Assembly: GCA_040216555.1 (NCBI GenBank)
Contig: JAVJOW010000032.1
Coordinates: 62,001 to 126,000 of the forward strand
DNA length: 64,000 bases
Reading direction: 5' to 3'
From: Arenibacter sp040216555
GTDB lineage: Bacteria > Bacteroidota > Bacteroidia > Flavobacteriales > Flavobacteriaceae
In this document: piece by piece, positions 40,087 to 49,363 of the stretch
How positions within the stretch are numbered: position 1 is the first letter of the stretch
Layout of the letters: every line of letters begins with the position of its first letter
The notes under the pieces: generated by a model
What the model saw: the letters and a program-made list of their open reading frames with translations, nothing else
What the model was told of the DNA's origin: nothing
The model's database searches: none
Made by a program: the position numbers and the translations under genes

Positions 40087-42558
40087 TTAGGAACCGCACA
40101 TTAAACAATCGTCCTCTGCCTGACCCTCCTTTGCCTTAGAGATCAATTCCTTCATTTCAGCGGCCGTCATAGGCTGGACATCCACCTCCTGTGGATTGGC
40201 GGAAGTGGCTTCCACCTTAATGGTCTTGGTAACCGCAGGCGCTACTACCGTAGTTGCTACCTGTGCAACCTCGGGTACTTCCTGCTTCTTGCTGTTATCC
40301 AAGGTAAATTTAATGGCATCTGCTGCCGCTTTGGTCCTTAGATAGTACATTCCTGTTTTAAGCCCACTCTTCCATGCATAGAAATGCATTGAAGTCAGTT
40401 TTGAATAATTTGCGTTCTCCATAAACAAGTTAAGGGACTGACTCTGGTCTATGAAATATCCACGTTGTCTGGACATGTCTATAATATCCTTCATACTCAA
40501 TTCCCAAACCGTTTTGTAAAGCTCCTTAATCTCGGCAGGAATATTCTCTATATGCTGAACGGAACCATTGGCACGCATCAATTCCTGCTTCATATTTTCG
40601 TTCCAAAGTCCAAGATTCACCAAATCTTCCAATAGATGCTTATTCACAACAATAAACTCCCCGGACAAAACCCTACGGGTATATATATTGGACGTATATG
40701 GTTCAAAGCACTCATTGTTGCCCAATATTTGCGATGTGGAAGCTGTAGGCATTGGAGCTACCAATAAGGAATTGCGAACTCCATTCTTTTTCACTTCTTT
40801 GCGCAATTTTGCCCAATCCCATCTACCGGACAACTCTTCATCCTTAACCCCCCACAAATTGTGCTGGAATTCTCCTCTGGATATTGGCGAACCTTCATAG
40901 GAAGAGTAAGTGCCTTCCTCTTTAGCCATTTCCATGGAAGCGGTAACAGCAGCAAAATACAGCGTCTCAAAAATCTCTTGGTTCAATTCCTTGGCCGCAT
41001 CACTAGTAAAAGGCAATCTCAACATTATAAAGGCATCTGCCAATCCTTGAACCCCCAAGCCAACAGGCCTATGGCGCATATTGGAATTTTCGGCCTCCTT
41101 GATCGGATAATAATTCCTATCTATAACCTTATTTAAATTTTTGGTAACGCGTTTTGTAACCCTAAACAACTCCTTGTGATCAAACTCCCCATTCTTAATA
41201 AACATCGGAAGCGCAATGGAAGCTAAATTACAAACTGCCACCTCATCAGGCGAAGTATATTCCATAATTTCAGTACAAAGGTTGGACGAGCGAATAGTAC
41301 CCAAATTCTGTTGGTTACTTTTCCGGTTCGCGGCATCCTTGTAAAGCATGTAGGGAGTACCTGTCTCTATTTGGGATTCCAAAATTTTCTCCCAAAGCTC
41401 TCTGGCCTTAACCGTTTTACGGCCTTTACTTTCGGATTCGTATTTGGTATATAGCTTCTCAAATTCTTCACTGTGATGGTTAAAGAGTCCAGGACATTCG
41501 TTAGGGCACATAAGGGTCCAATTTTCATTGGCCTCTACCCTTTTCATGAATAAATCCGGGATCCACATGGCATAAAAAAGGTCTCTGGCCCTCATTTCTT
41601 CCTTTCCGTGATTTTTCTTCAAGTCCAGAAAATCATATATGTCCGCATGCCATGGTTCCACATAGATTGCAAAACTACCTTTACGCTTTCCTCCGCCCTG
41701 ATCTACGTACCTAGCTGTATCGTTAAAAACCTGCAACATGGGTACAATACCATTGGAAGTACCATTGGTCCCCGCAATATAGGAACCTGTGGCCCTTACA
41801 TTGTGTATGGAAAGACCTATTCCCCCTGCAGATTGTGAAATTTTTGCAGTTTGTTTTAGCGTATCATAAATACCATCAATACTATCATCCTTCATTGCCA
41901 AAAGGAAACAAGAGGACATTTGGGGCTTTGGCGTCCCTGAATTAAACAAGGTTGGTGTAGCGTGGGTAAAGAATTTTTTGGACATCAACTCATAGGTCTC
42001 CAAGGCCGAATCCAAATCGTTCAAATGAATCCCGATGGACACCCTCATAAGCATATGCTGTGGTCTTTCGGCAATCTTCCCATTCAATTTCAAAAGATAG
42101 GAACGTTCCAAAGTCTTAAATCCGAAATAATCGTAGCCAAAATCCCGGTTATAAATAATGGTAGAGTCCAACCTATCTGCATTCGCGGCAACAACCTCAT
42201 AAACCTCATCGGACAATAAAGGTGCTTTTTTTCCTGTTCTAGGATTTACATATTCATAAAGATCCTTCATCGTTTCCGAAAAAGATTTCTTGGTGTTCTT
42301 ATGTAGGTTGGAAACGGAAATACGGGCTGCCAATTTTGCATAATCTGGATGGGAGGTAGTCATTGTAGCCGCAATCTCCGCAGCTAGATTATCCAGCTCC
42401 GAAGTAGTTACACCGTCATATAGTCCTTCAATTACCCGCATGGCAACCTTTAACGGGTCCACCAGGTCGTTAAGGCCATAACACAATTTTCTTACTCTAG
42501 CCGTGATCTTATCGAACATCATCAGCTCTTTTCTTCCGTCTCTTTTTACTACATACAT
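40087..42558 (-). CDS. nrdA: Ribonucleoside-diphosphate reductase, class I alpha subunit
   Basis: 823 residues. NrdA reduces ribonucleoside diphosphates to deoxyribonucleotides. An N-terminal ATP-cone (MYVVKRDGRKELMMFDKITA, about 1-90) provides allosteric overall activity control. The catalytic barrel includes NSGTPKPQMSSCFLLAM with the first redox cysteine, NLCTEIMEYTSPDEVAVCNL with the radical site and second cysteine region, and PTASTSQILGNNECFEPYTS. The C-terminal tail ends CLMCGS, the CxxC pair that re-reduces the active site. A long Val/Ala/Thr-rich linker (about 755-795) precedes that tail. nrdB lies 133 bp upstream on the same strand, with its own terminator between. Confidence 0.97.
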   Translation of the reverse strand: MYVVKRDGRKELMMFDKITARVRKLCYGLNDLVDPLKVAMRVIEGLYDGVTTSELDNLAAEIAATMTTSHPDYAKLAARISVSNLHKNTKKSFSETMKDLYEYVNPRTGKKAPLLSDEVYEVVAANADRLDSTIIYNRDFGYDYFGFKTLERSYLLKLNGKIAERPQHMLMRVSIGIHLNDLDSALETYELMSKKFFTHATPTLFNSGTPKPQMSSCFLLAMKDDSIDGIYDTLKQTAKISQSAGGIGLSIHNVRATGSYIAGTNGTSNGIVPMLQVFNDTARYVDQGGGKRKGSFAIYVEPWHADIYDFLDLKKNHGKEEMRARDLFYAMWIPDLFMKRVEANENWTLMCPNECPGLFNHHSEEFEKLYTKYESESKGRKTVKARELWEKILESQIETGTPYMLYKDAANRKSNQQNLGTIRSSNLCTEIMEYTSPDEVAVCNLASIALPMFIKNGEFDHKELFRVTKRVTKNLNKVIDRNYYPIKEAENSNMRHRPVGLGVQGLADAFIMLRLPFTSDAAKELNQEIFETLYFAAVTASMEMAKEEGTYSSYEGSPISRGEFQHNLWGVKDEELSGRWDWAKLRKEVKKNGVRNSLLVAPMPTASTSQILGNNECFEPYTSNIYTRRVLSGEFIVVNKHLLEDLVNLGLWNENMKQELMRANGSVQHIENIPAEIKELYKTVWELSMKDIIDMSRQRGYFIDQSQSLNLFMENANYSKLTSMHFYAWKSGLKTGMYYLRTKAAADAIKFTLDNSKKQEVPEVAQVATTVVAPAVTKTIKVEATSANPQEVDVQPMTAAEMKELISKAKEGQAEDDCLMCGS

Positions 42559-42605
42559 GTTGCTACAATTTTTTTAAATGATACATAATTATGGGTTATG
42601 GCCCA

Positions 42606-42628
42606 ATATGTTAAAAACGTTAACATAT
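42606..42628 (-). promoter_or_regulatory. Inverted repeat upstream of nrdA
   Basis: ATATGTTA / TAACATAT with a 7-nt spacer, lying 48 bp before the nrdA start in the nrdB-nrdA gap. It may be an operator for nrdA alone; the regulator is unknown. It does not clearly match the NrdR-box consensus as I recall it. Confidence 0.4.
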
Positions 42629-42642
42629 CAAATTAATCGCAT

Positions 42643-42672
42643 AAAAATCCCCTTATAACCCAAAGGGGATTT
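42643..42672 (-). terminator. Terminator after nrdB
   Basis: On the minus strand AAATCCCCTT / AAGGGGATTT (10-bp stem) is followed by TTTAT. It starts 18 bp after the nrdB stop and implies that nrdA has its own promoter or depends on read-through. Confidence 0.8.
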
Positions 42673-42690
42673 CTTCTATACCAGTACTTC

Positions 42691-43680
42691 TCAAAAATCC
42701 GCGTCGAAGCTGATCTTCTGCGAATCATCATCCTTATCCTTGTTGTTCGAGACCCCGGCCTTTTGATATTCAGCCACTCTTTTTTCAAAGAAATTGGTTT
42801 TACCTTGCAGGGAAATCATGTCCATAAAATCGAACGGATTGGTTGAATTGTACACTTTGTCACATTCCAACTCCACCAACAAACGGTCCGTTACAAACTC
42901 TAGGTACTGTGTCATCAACTTTGAATTCATTCCTATTAAACTAGCTGGAAGTGATTCTGTAATGAATTCCCTTTCTATGTTCAGGGCGTCCACCAAAATT
43001 TCGGTAATCCTAGCTTTGGGAACCTTATTTATAAGATGTTTGTTGTGTAGATGAACTGCATAATCACAGTGCATCCCCTCATCCCTGGATATAAGTTCAT
43101 TGGAAAAAGTAAGTCCGGGCATTAACCCTCTTTTCTTCAGCCAAAATATAGAACAAAATGCACCAGAGAAGAAAATACCTTCCACTGCCGCAAAGGCAAT
43201 TAGGCGCTCCGCAAAACTTGGAGACTCTATCCACTTCAAAGCCCAATCCGCCTTTTTCTTTATTGCCGGAAAGTTCTCTATAGCATTAAAAAGCAAATCT
43301 TTTTCCTTTTCATCTTTTACGTATGTATCGATCAAGAGAGAATAGGTTTCGGAATGGATATTTTCCATCATTATCTGAAAACCGTAGAAGAACTTTGCCT
43401 CGGCATATTGAACTTCACTTACGAAATTCTCCGCTAGATTTTCATTCACAATACCATCAGAAGCAGCAAAGAACGCAAGAATATGTTTTATGAAATAACG
43501 TTCATCGCTATTCAGCTTGTTGGTCCAATCATTAAGATCCGTATGCAGGTCAATCTCTTCAGCAGTCCAAAAACTAGCCTCACACTTTTTGTACCAATCC
43601 CACAAATCATGGTGTTTGATAGGGAAAATAACAAATCGGTTAAGGTTTTCTTTCAGAATCGGCTCTATAGCTGCTGACAT
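42691..43680 (-). CDS. nrdB: Ribonucleoside-diphosphate reductase, class I beta subunit
   Basis: 329 residues starting at the ATG at 43680 (MSAAIEPILKENLNRFVIFP). A longer frame back to a GTG at 43797 adds 39 residues that do not look like NrdB, so I reject it. The protein provides the radical for NrdA. Metal ligands are seen at AASDGIVNENLAENF, ARFFYG-like EVQYAEAKFFYGFQIMMENIHSE and SRDEGMHCDYAVHLHNKH. The radical tyrosine should be in the AEAKFFYGFQ/NIHSETYSLL region. The C-terminus (SFDADF) fits the NrdA-docking tail of flavobacterial enzymes. It precedes nrdA in transcription. Confidence 0.96.
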   Translation of the reverse strand: MSAAIEPILKENLNRFVIFPIKHHDLWDWYKKCEASFWTAEEIDLHTDLNDWTNKLNSDERYFIKHILAFFAASDGIVNENLAENFVSEVQYAEAKFFYGFQIMMENIHSETYSLLIDTYVKDEKEKDLLFNAIENFPAIKKKADWALKWIESPSFAERLIAFAAVEGIFFSGAFCSIFWLKKRGLMPGLTFSNELISRDEGMHCDYAVHLHNKHLINKVPKARITEILVDALNIEREFITESLPASLIGMNSKLMTQYLEFVTDRLLVELECDKVYNSTNPFDFMDMISLQGKTNFFEKRVAEYQKAGVSNNKDKDDDSQKISFDADF

Positions 43681-43847
43681 ATCTTTTTTAGATTTATAGG
43701 GTTTCTTAAACTTAGGCGAAAATTTGCCCTCGATAGGAGATAACAAAGATTGCAAAATACCCCCAATAACTAAAGCCCAATAAGCATTATTAACCACAAA
43801 GTTTTTAACACAAAATGTTGAAATGTTACTTCGCTAGTGATGTTCAT

Positions 43848-43905
43848 TACCTTTGTAGTAACAAGCAAAATGAAAAAAAGACGAACGGTTTTCTTGAAAA
43901 TATAA
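43848..43905 (+). promoter_or_regulatory. TAnnTTTG element with an 11-codon ORF behind it
   Basis: TACCTTTG (43848-43855) is an exact -7 match on the plus strand, divergent from nrdB. Fifteen bases on, ATG at 43870 opens an 11-codon frame (MKKRRTVFLKI, stop 43903-43905) followed by inverted repeats. It might be a leader peptide or a short RNA gene; no larger gene follows on this strand. Confidence 0.3.
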
Positions 43906-43917
43906 TCCTAAAAAAAT

Positions 43918-43989
43918 AAACCAAAAAGTATATAAAAAACATACTCTTTGGTTTATACTCATCATAACCAAAAACCAAACCTTGGTTTG
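43918..43989. repeat. Cluster of inverted repeats rich in AAACCAAA
   Basis: AAACCAAAAAGTATAT (43918-43933) pairs with ACATACTCTTTGGTTT (43939-43954), matching at 14 of 16 positions. A second stem, CAAACC TT GGTTTG, lies at 43976-43989. They sit between nrdB and the 30-residue ORF at 44042, and could be terminators for either strand. The remainder of the gap 43681-44375 has no other recognisable gene. Confidence 0.55.
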
Positions 43990-44041
43990 TATGGTCATAT
44001 GTGAAATTGCCTTTTGCCTATTTAAATTTAAGTTTAAAAAT

Positions 44042-44134
44042 TTAGAGAGATAAAGCGGCCAAGATCATAAATACCGAAATGGCAATCATTGCTAAAAAAA
44101 CTAAGCTTTCTGCCTTAATGTTTGAAGTTGTCAT
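44042..44134 (-). CDS. 30-residue membrane micro-protein
   Basis: ATG at 44134 to TAA at 44042. The product starts MTTSNIKAE, then has one strongly hydrophobic helix (SLVFLAMIAISVFMILAALS) to the C-terminus. It is too short for ordinary gene callers. The clean polar-then-helix composition suggests a real tail-anchored or single-pass peptide. It lies between nrdB and the large hybrid sensor gene, with an inverted-repeat cluster downstream that could be its terminator. No family is recognised. Confidence 0.45.
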   Translation of the reverse strand: MTTSNIKAESLVFLAMIAISVFMILAALSL

Positions 44135-44375
44135 AATTGTGGAGTTTGAGTTAATATAGTATTTTAATATTTCTCACAAGGTTTTATCCAAATGGAAATG
44201 ATATTGTTTACCGTAAATCCTATCCCTGATAGATGTTGGCATCCAAAAACCCTATTTTGGAAGTTAGTTCGGCAATCATCTACTTTCCAAATATATCCTA
44301 GATAATCCATAAGGAATATCCTATATGTAACAAAGTGTGCAATAAATGTAACATGGATACTCATTTCTACAAATC

Positions 44376-47300
44376 CTAGGTGTCCTGATATTCCGTAGGT
44401 GTTTTCTTATAGGTTTCCTTAAAACACTTGATGAAATAAGAGGGAGTATTGAAACCTACGGCATAGGCTATTTCACTGATGGATGCATCCGAGGTCTTCA
44501 AAATGTGAACAGCCTGTTTTAATCTTTGTGATCTAATAAAAGCAGTAGTGGAAAGTCCGGTATAGGCCAAAAGTTTCCTGTGAAGCTGCATGCGGCTCAT
44601 AGCCAACTTTTCACAAAAAGCCTCTGCATTGAAGTTAGGATCGGCAAGATGGTCGTCCAACACGCCTTGTAATTTATTTAGAAACATTTCATCCGTAGGG
44701 GTAAGTGCTATGTCCTTAGCCTCTAATATCAACTCATGACTATATCGGTTCCGCAGCATTTTTCGGTTTCCAATCAGGTTATCCACCCGTGCTTGAAGGA
44801 TTTTCAATTTAAAGGGTTTGGTAATAAAATCATCTGCCCCGGATTGCAGGCCGAGGAGCTCTTGATCTTCACCGACTCCAGCCGTAAGCAAAATAATGGG
44901 GATATGACTGGTTCGTTCATCGGTCTTTAATTTATTACAAAGTTCAATTCCGTCACAGAGGGGCATGCGCACATCGGATATTATAATATCCGGAACAACT
45001 TCCAGAGCGGTTTTGATTCCTTCAAGACCATTGACTGCCTCCACAATCGTGTACCTAGTTTTCCAAGCCGAATTTAGAAACTTCCTTACCTCCTTATGGT
45101 CCTCAACAATTAATAAAATAGGCAAGGCACTGGGCTCAACGACATGATCGGCACCTTGCATGGGAAAATTATAGTCGTTCTGATCCAGGTTTAGGCCGGG
45201 TTCACCGACCTCCTTCCCTAATTCCACAACCTCCAAGTTTGTAAAATGGGACTTCATCAAGGGCAAAATCACCGAAAATTTGATAAGTTTTGCTTCCTCC
45301 ATTTGAACGGTTATGGAACCTTGGTACAAACTCACCAATTCCTTTACAACAGAAAGACCAACACCAGCCCCCTCGGAATATTCATTTTGCTGGTAGAATC
45401 GGGTAAAGAGATTATCAAGATCTACCTCTGAATATTGGGCTACCGTGTTTTTGACACTCATCTGTACTTTACCTCCATCCCTTTTGGCAATAAACTGACA
45501 CATTCCGCCTTCACTTACATATTTAAAGGCATTGGAAAGCAGATTGGTAGTAATTTTTTCCAAAGCATCCTCATCAAACCAAACAGGATTCAATTCATCT
45601 ATTTCAACCTTATAATCAATTCTTTTAATACCAGCCCTATATTTAAAAGAAGAGGTAAGCATCCCTAAAAAAAGACCCATATCACCTTTAGAAATCCTTA
45701 ATTTCAATTTTCCCTTTTCCAACTTTGCCAAATGTAGCAGTTGATCCACCAAGGCTATCAATCGGTTGATATTCCTCTTGATCATGGAAAAATTGGCAAA
45801 ATCCATATCCGACAGCCCACCTTGGGATAATTTCGAATCTACGGGTCCCGCAATTAAGGTCAGAGGAGTTCGGAATTCATGTGAAATATCGGTATAGAGC
45901 TTTGATTTAAAATGATTTAACTTTTTAAACCGTTCGGTTTCTTCCATTTTTAAACGTAAATTCAATTGTAATCGCCATTGCCATTTTAGGTAACTATAAA
46001 CGCCATAAGCGAGCAATAAAAACAAGAAGACATAAGACAATTGGGCCATGGGCGTCAAATACCATGGAGACCCAATGGAAAAAGAAAAGCCAACCGGATC
46101 ACGATTCCAAACCCCATCATAATTACTGGCCTTTACTTGAAATTCGTAATCACCTGGAGGCAATCGCGTATAACGTGCAAAGTTCTTTTCCCCGGAATAC
46201 ACCCAATCACTATCAAAATTTACCAATTTATATTGGTACTGGTTTTTTTCTGGAAGTGAATATTGCAGACTGGAAAAGCTAAAGGATAGGGTGTTCTGAT
46301 TTGCTTTCAAAGCAAGTCCATCCGTTATTGGGAAGGATGTATTATACACATCAAAACCCGTGATCGCAATCTTTGGTACAATGGTATTCTCCTTTATTTT
46401 GTTAGGTTTAAACCAATAGAATCCATCCAAACCACCGAAATAAAGATTGCCATCCCCATCCTTAAAATACGCACCGGTATTAAATTCTGTGGCCAAGCCC
46501 TCATAATTATTGTAATTTACAATAGTGGGTGTATCCTCCAAATTAGCTGCCGGGGTAAATTTGGTAATGCCCTTATTGGAACTTAACCATAGGGATCCTT
46601 CATTATCTGACAGTATCCCGTATATCACATTATTGGCAAGTCCGTCCCTTACACTGTAATCGTAGAACTTGTTATTTTCAATGTCGTACGCATTGAGTCC
46701 GGAACCATTGGTACCTATCCAGAGTATATCATTGGGTGCATAGTACAGGCATTTTATTCTATTACTAGTTAAGGAATTTCCATTTGTAACGAATTGATGG
46801 GTTGTAAATGTCTGTTCTTTAATATTGAACAAAGCAATTCCATGTCCTTCGGTACCAATCCACAAATTTCCTTTGCCATCTGAGGTAATTGCCCTTACAT
46901 TATTGCTGGGTATACCATTTTGAAGCTTGGGATCGTAATCATACCTTCTTAGTTCTCCCTTGACCTTATCAAATTGAATAAGACCTTGGTCCCGTGTCCC
47001 CAACCAAATCCTATTCTCTTCATCTTGATATATGGACCATATCGTATTTGCCGAAAGTGAACTTTCTTTTGTGTCGGAAAAATGCAAAAACTCACCTTTG
47101 GTATCCCTTATATTTAGTCCACCTTCCTGCGTCCCTATCCATAAATTTTCCTCTTTATCTATCATTAAACTCATGACGCGGTCGGAAGAAATGGTGTTTT
47201 CATTAACTGTTCCGGCCTTGAAAGTCCGCCAACTATCGGTCTCCGGGATATACTGGGTTAGACCCTTGCCCGAAGTACCTACCCAAACCGATTTCTCCTT

Positions 47301-48410
47301 ATCTACCACAATAGACCTAACAACATCTATACTTACATTCTCTGGTGTTTGATAATCCGTAAAAGAATTAAATTTTTCCAAATACTGATCGTAATAACTA
47401 ATTCCCGCCCCATCTGTTCCAAACCATAGCGTTCCGGAATAATCTTCATAAATACTCAGTATATCATTATAGTGAAGGGCAGTGGGATTATGCTTGGTGG
47501 TATTAAAATGTGTAATTGAAAGTTGTTCAAAATTAACTAGATAGAGTCCCCGTCCATATGTTGCTATCCATAGTCTATTCAACCCATCCAAATGCAGGTC
47601 GGTTATATTCAAATCCTTTGACAAACCGTCTTTAAAGCCCAAATCCTCCAAACGTTTAAATACGCTCTCCCCGGGATCCCTAAAATAAAGTCCAGCGCCA
47701 AAAGTGCCTATCCATTCCCTAGACCTAGTATCAGTAACAATATCACTATAATTGGCAACTACCCGATTGCCATTGGATGTTTGGGCCTTTACTTTGTGCA
47801 AGCGCACGTTGTTGTAGTCATATTCCACAATTTCGTTGTCCATGCACAACAATAGGAGACCCTTTTCATTCTGGGTGATGTTATAAATAGTGCCCCCAGC
47901 AATGTTGGGTGAAAGCATTTGACCAACCCCTTCCTTATCCGCCTTTTTTAAATAAAGTCCGTTGGAGTAGGTGCCTATCCACAGATTAAAATCCCTATCC
48001 ATGAATATGGAACTTGCATCGTCAATTCCCGAAAGTGGAACAAAAACATTTGAACGGTTTTCCAGTTTATAAGGAATTCGATCATTGGGAATGGCCCAGA
48101 CATGACCCTGTCTATCCACATAAACCTTCCCTAAATAACTATGTGTGGCCCTTGTAACATCGGCAAACGCAAAAGGATATATACTAAATGTGCTACCATC
48201 GTACTTGTTAAGGCCGTCCTGCGTGGCAATCCACAAAAATCCAATACTGTCCTGAGCAATGGATACCGCACTGTTCTGTGAAAGTCCGTCATTTACCGAG
48301 AGCTGTCTAAATTTGATCTGGTCTTGGCAATAAAGTAACTGGGTGCAATTAAAATAAATTGCTCCAATGAACATCGTGAAGATAAATTTTAATAATTTTT
48401 TCTTTTCCAC
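44376..48410 (-). CDS. Hybrid two-component system protein (periplasmic sensor, kinase, receiver, AraC regulator)
   Basis: 1344 residues with a GTG start and a signal/anchor at the N-terminus (KKLLKFIFTMFIGAIYF). The periplasmic part (about 30-700) is two seven-bladed propellers of Reg_prop repeats (e.g. NDGLSQNSAVSIAQDSIGFL). A Y_Y_Y domain follows (about 705-775), then a membrane helix (about 783-806). HisKA has ISHEFRTPLTLIAGP (His near 840), the ATPase domain NLLSNAFKYV (about 955), the receiver IIISDVRMPLCDG (Asp near 1145) and the C-terminal AraC DNA-binding domain (about 1253-1344). In Bacteroidota such proteins switch on glycan-use loci. No SusCD or glycoside hydrolase gene is next to it. 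Confidence 0.95.
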   Translation of the reverse strand: MEKKKLLKFIFTMFIGAIYFNCTQLLYCQDQIKFRQLSVNDGLSQNSAVSIAQDSIGFLWIATQDGLNKYDGSTFSIYPFAFADVTRATHSYLGKVYVDRQGHVWAIPNDRIPYKLENRSNVFVPLSGIDDASSIFMDRDFNLWIGTYSNGLYLKKADKEGVGQMLSPNIAGGTIYNITQNEKGLLLLCMDNEIVEYDYNNVRLHKVKAQTSNGNRVVANYSDIVTDTRSREWIGTFGAGLYFRDPGESVFKRLEDLGFKDGLSKDLNITDLHLDGLNRLWIATYGRGLYLVNFEQLSITHFNTTKHNPTALHYNDILSIYEDYSGTLWFGTDGAGISYYDQYLEKFNSFTDYQTPENVSIDVVRSIVVDKEKSVWVGTSGKGLTQYIPETDSWRTFKAGTVNENTISSDRVMSLMIDKEENLWIGTQEGGLNIRDTKGEFLHFSDTKESSLSANTIWSIYQDEENRIWLGTRDQGLIQFDKVKGELRRYDYDPKLQNGIPSNNVRAITSDGKGNLWIGTEGHGIALFNIKEQTFTTHQFVTNGNSLTSNRIKCLYYAPNDILWIGTNGSGLNAYDIENNKFYDYSVRDGLANNVIYGILSDNEGSLWLSSNKGITKFTPAANLEDTPTIVNYNNYEGLATEFNTGAYFKDGDGNLYFGGLDGFYWFKPNKIKENTIVPKIAITGFDVYNTSFPITDGLALKANQNTLSFSFSSLQYSLPEKNQYQYKLVNFDSDWVYSGEKNFARYTRLPPGDYEFQVKASNYDGVWNRDPVGFSFSIGSPWYLTPMAQLSYVFLFLLLAYGVYSYLKWQWRLQLNLRLKMEETERFKKLNHFKSKLYTDISHEFRTPLTLIAGPVDSKLSQGGLSDMDFANFSMIKRNINRLIALVDQLLHLAKLEKGKLKLRISKGDMGLFLGMLTSSFKYRAGIKRIDYKVEIDELNPVWFDEDALEKITTNLLSNAFKYVSEGGMCQFIAKRDGGKVQMSVKNTVAQYSEVDLDNLFTRFYQQNEYSEGAGVGLSVVKELVSLYQGSITVQMEEAKLIKFSVILPLMKSHFTNLEVVELGKEVGEPGLNLDQNDYNFPMQGADHVVEPSALPILLIVEDHKEVRKFLNSAWKTRYTIVEAVNGLEGIKTALEVVPDIIISDVRMPLCDGIELCNKLKTDERTSHIPIILLTAGVGEDQELLGLQSGADDFITKPFKLKILQARVDNLIGNRKMLRNRYSHELILEAKDIALTPTDEMFLNKLQGVLDDHLADPNFNAEAFCEKLAMSRMQLHRKLLAYTGLSTTAFIRSQRLKQAVHILKTSDASISEIAYAVGFNTPSYFIKCFKETYKKTPTEYQDT

Positions 48411-48870
48411 GCTTAGTCCTATCCTGTTTGGTATTATACAAGATAAGATATATCCGAGAGGAAATCAATGAAAAAATACTTTAGGAATATAGGCTATATA
48501 GGATTAGGGCCTTGGAGTCTTTTTTCTCAACCCCAAAATTCATTAAGAAAAGTAAAAAAAATAACCACCAAATCGGTGCGATCCTACAGATGCAATGAGT
48601 TTATGAATTACGAGAATCGGAACCACACGTTTAGGTAGTTCCCCCGAAACCTAAAGACTATGCGAATTCCAAAACCTACAAGTTGATTGCGTTTTTCAAA
48701 TTTACATCAACATCCTTCAGATAATTTTGCAACAATGACATGTTCGTATTAAAAAATCCTACAGGACCGCACTTTATTTGGCAGTTAATTTTACTTATTA
48801 ATAATTATGGTCATTGAATGCTCTTGATTATTATATGCCATTTATGGATCGTATGTACAAAACTAAATTC
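48411..48870. other. 460-bp intergenic region with no recognised gene
   Basis: AT-rich spacer upstream of the hybrid sensor. It holds only a short inverted repeat, TTTAGGT (48630-48636) / ACCTAAA (48649-48655), around a GTTCCCCCGA loop. Promoters of the hybrid sensor should lie near 48411-48470 but no exact -7 box was found. Confidence 0.5.
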
Positions 48871-49044
48871 TTAATACCTCCTGTCCGTTATGGCCTTGTT
48901 ATCAACAAGAGACCTATTCTTATTTGTGTCTACCTTATGTTCCACTAAATTATTTTCATGGGAAGCTGTGCTCTGATTGTCCGTAATAACAGCTACAACA
49001 AGGACTAAAACTAAAACGATAAAAAAAGCTATACATTTATTCAT
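48871..49044 (-). CDS. Small secreted or membrane-anchored protein, 57 residues
   Basis: ATG at 49044 to TAA at 48871. The N-terminus MNKCIAFFIVLVLVLVVAVI is a signal or anchor helix, followed by a hydrophilic charged tail of about 37 residues (NQSTASHENNLVEHKVDTNK, ending TDRRY). Codon use and the hydrophobic-to-charged switch look like a real small gene. It stands alone between the hybrid sensor and the LytTR system. The family is unknown. Confidence 0.5.
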   Translation of the reverse strand: MNKCIAFFIVLVLVLVVAVITDNQSTASHENNLVEHKVDTNKNRSLVDNKAITDRRY

Positions 49045-49363
49045 CACCTGGGCTTTGGCACTACTAGGTTAAACATGATCCTCCTCTTTAGGAAATATTT
49101 GGTTAACCAAATGTATATGAAATGTAAGAGCATATACCCCGTAATTGTGTAAATGGTAAAATTTCCTGTATAAATGACATTGGGCAAATTCAAGATACAT
49201 TTATTGCTATTACTAGATGAAAACCATTAGCCTAAGTATATCTTTTCCTAAAGGTCCAATCTTAATCCAATAACCACCAACTATACTCAATTCAAATCCA
49301 TTGACACAAAATATTAAAAGCTTAACGAACAATATTTCTAATTTTGAGTATCTTTCCTATACT

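Noticed and set aside
43681..43797. 39-residue N-terminal extension of NrdB from a GTG
   Set aside because: The added residues do not resemble NrdB, and the family start fits the ATG at 43680 (MSAAIEPILKENLNRFVIFP).
44164..44364. 66-residue minus-strand ORF after the hybrid sensor gene
   Set aside because: Its composition looks random (scattered H, Y, C, W, no coherent helix or motif), and it lies in a spacer between a real gene and a better micro-ORF candidate.
48630..48655. TTTAGGT / ACCTAAA hairpin in the gap upstream of the hybrid sensor
   Set aside because: Seven-bp arms in AT-rich DNA are weak; no T run or gene context gives it a role.
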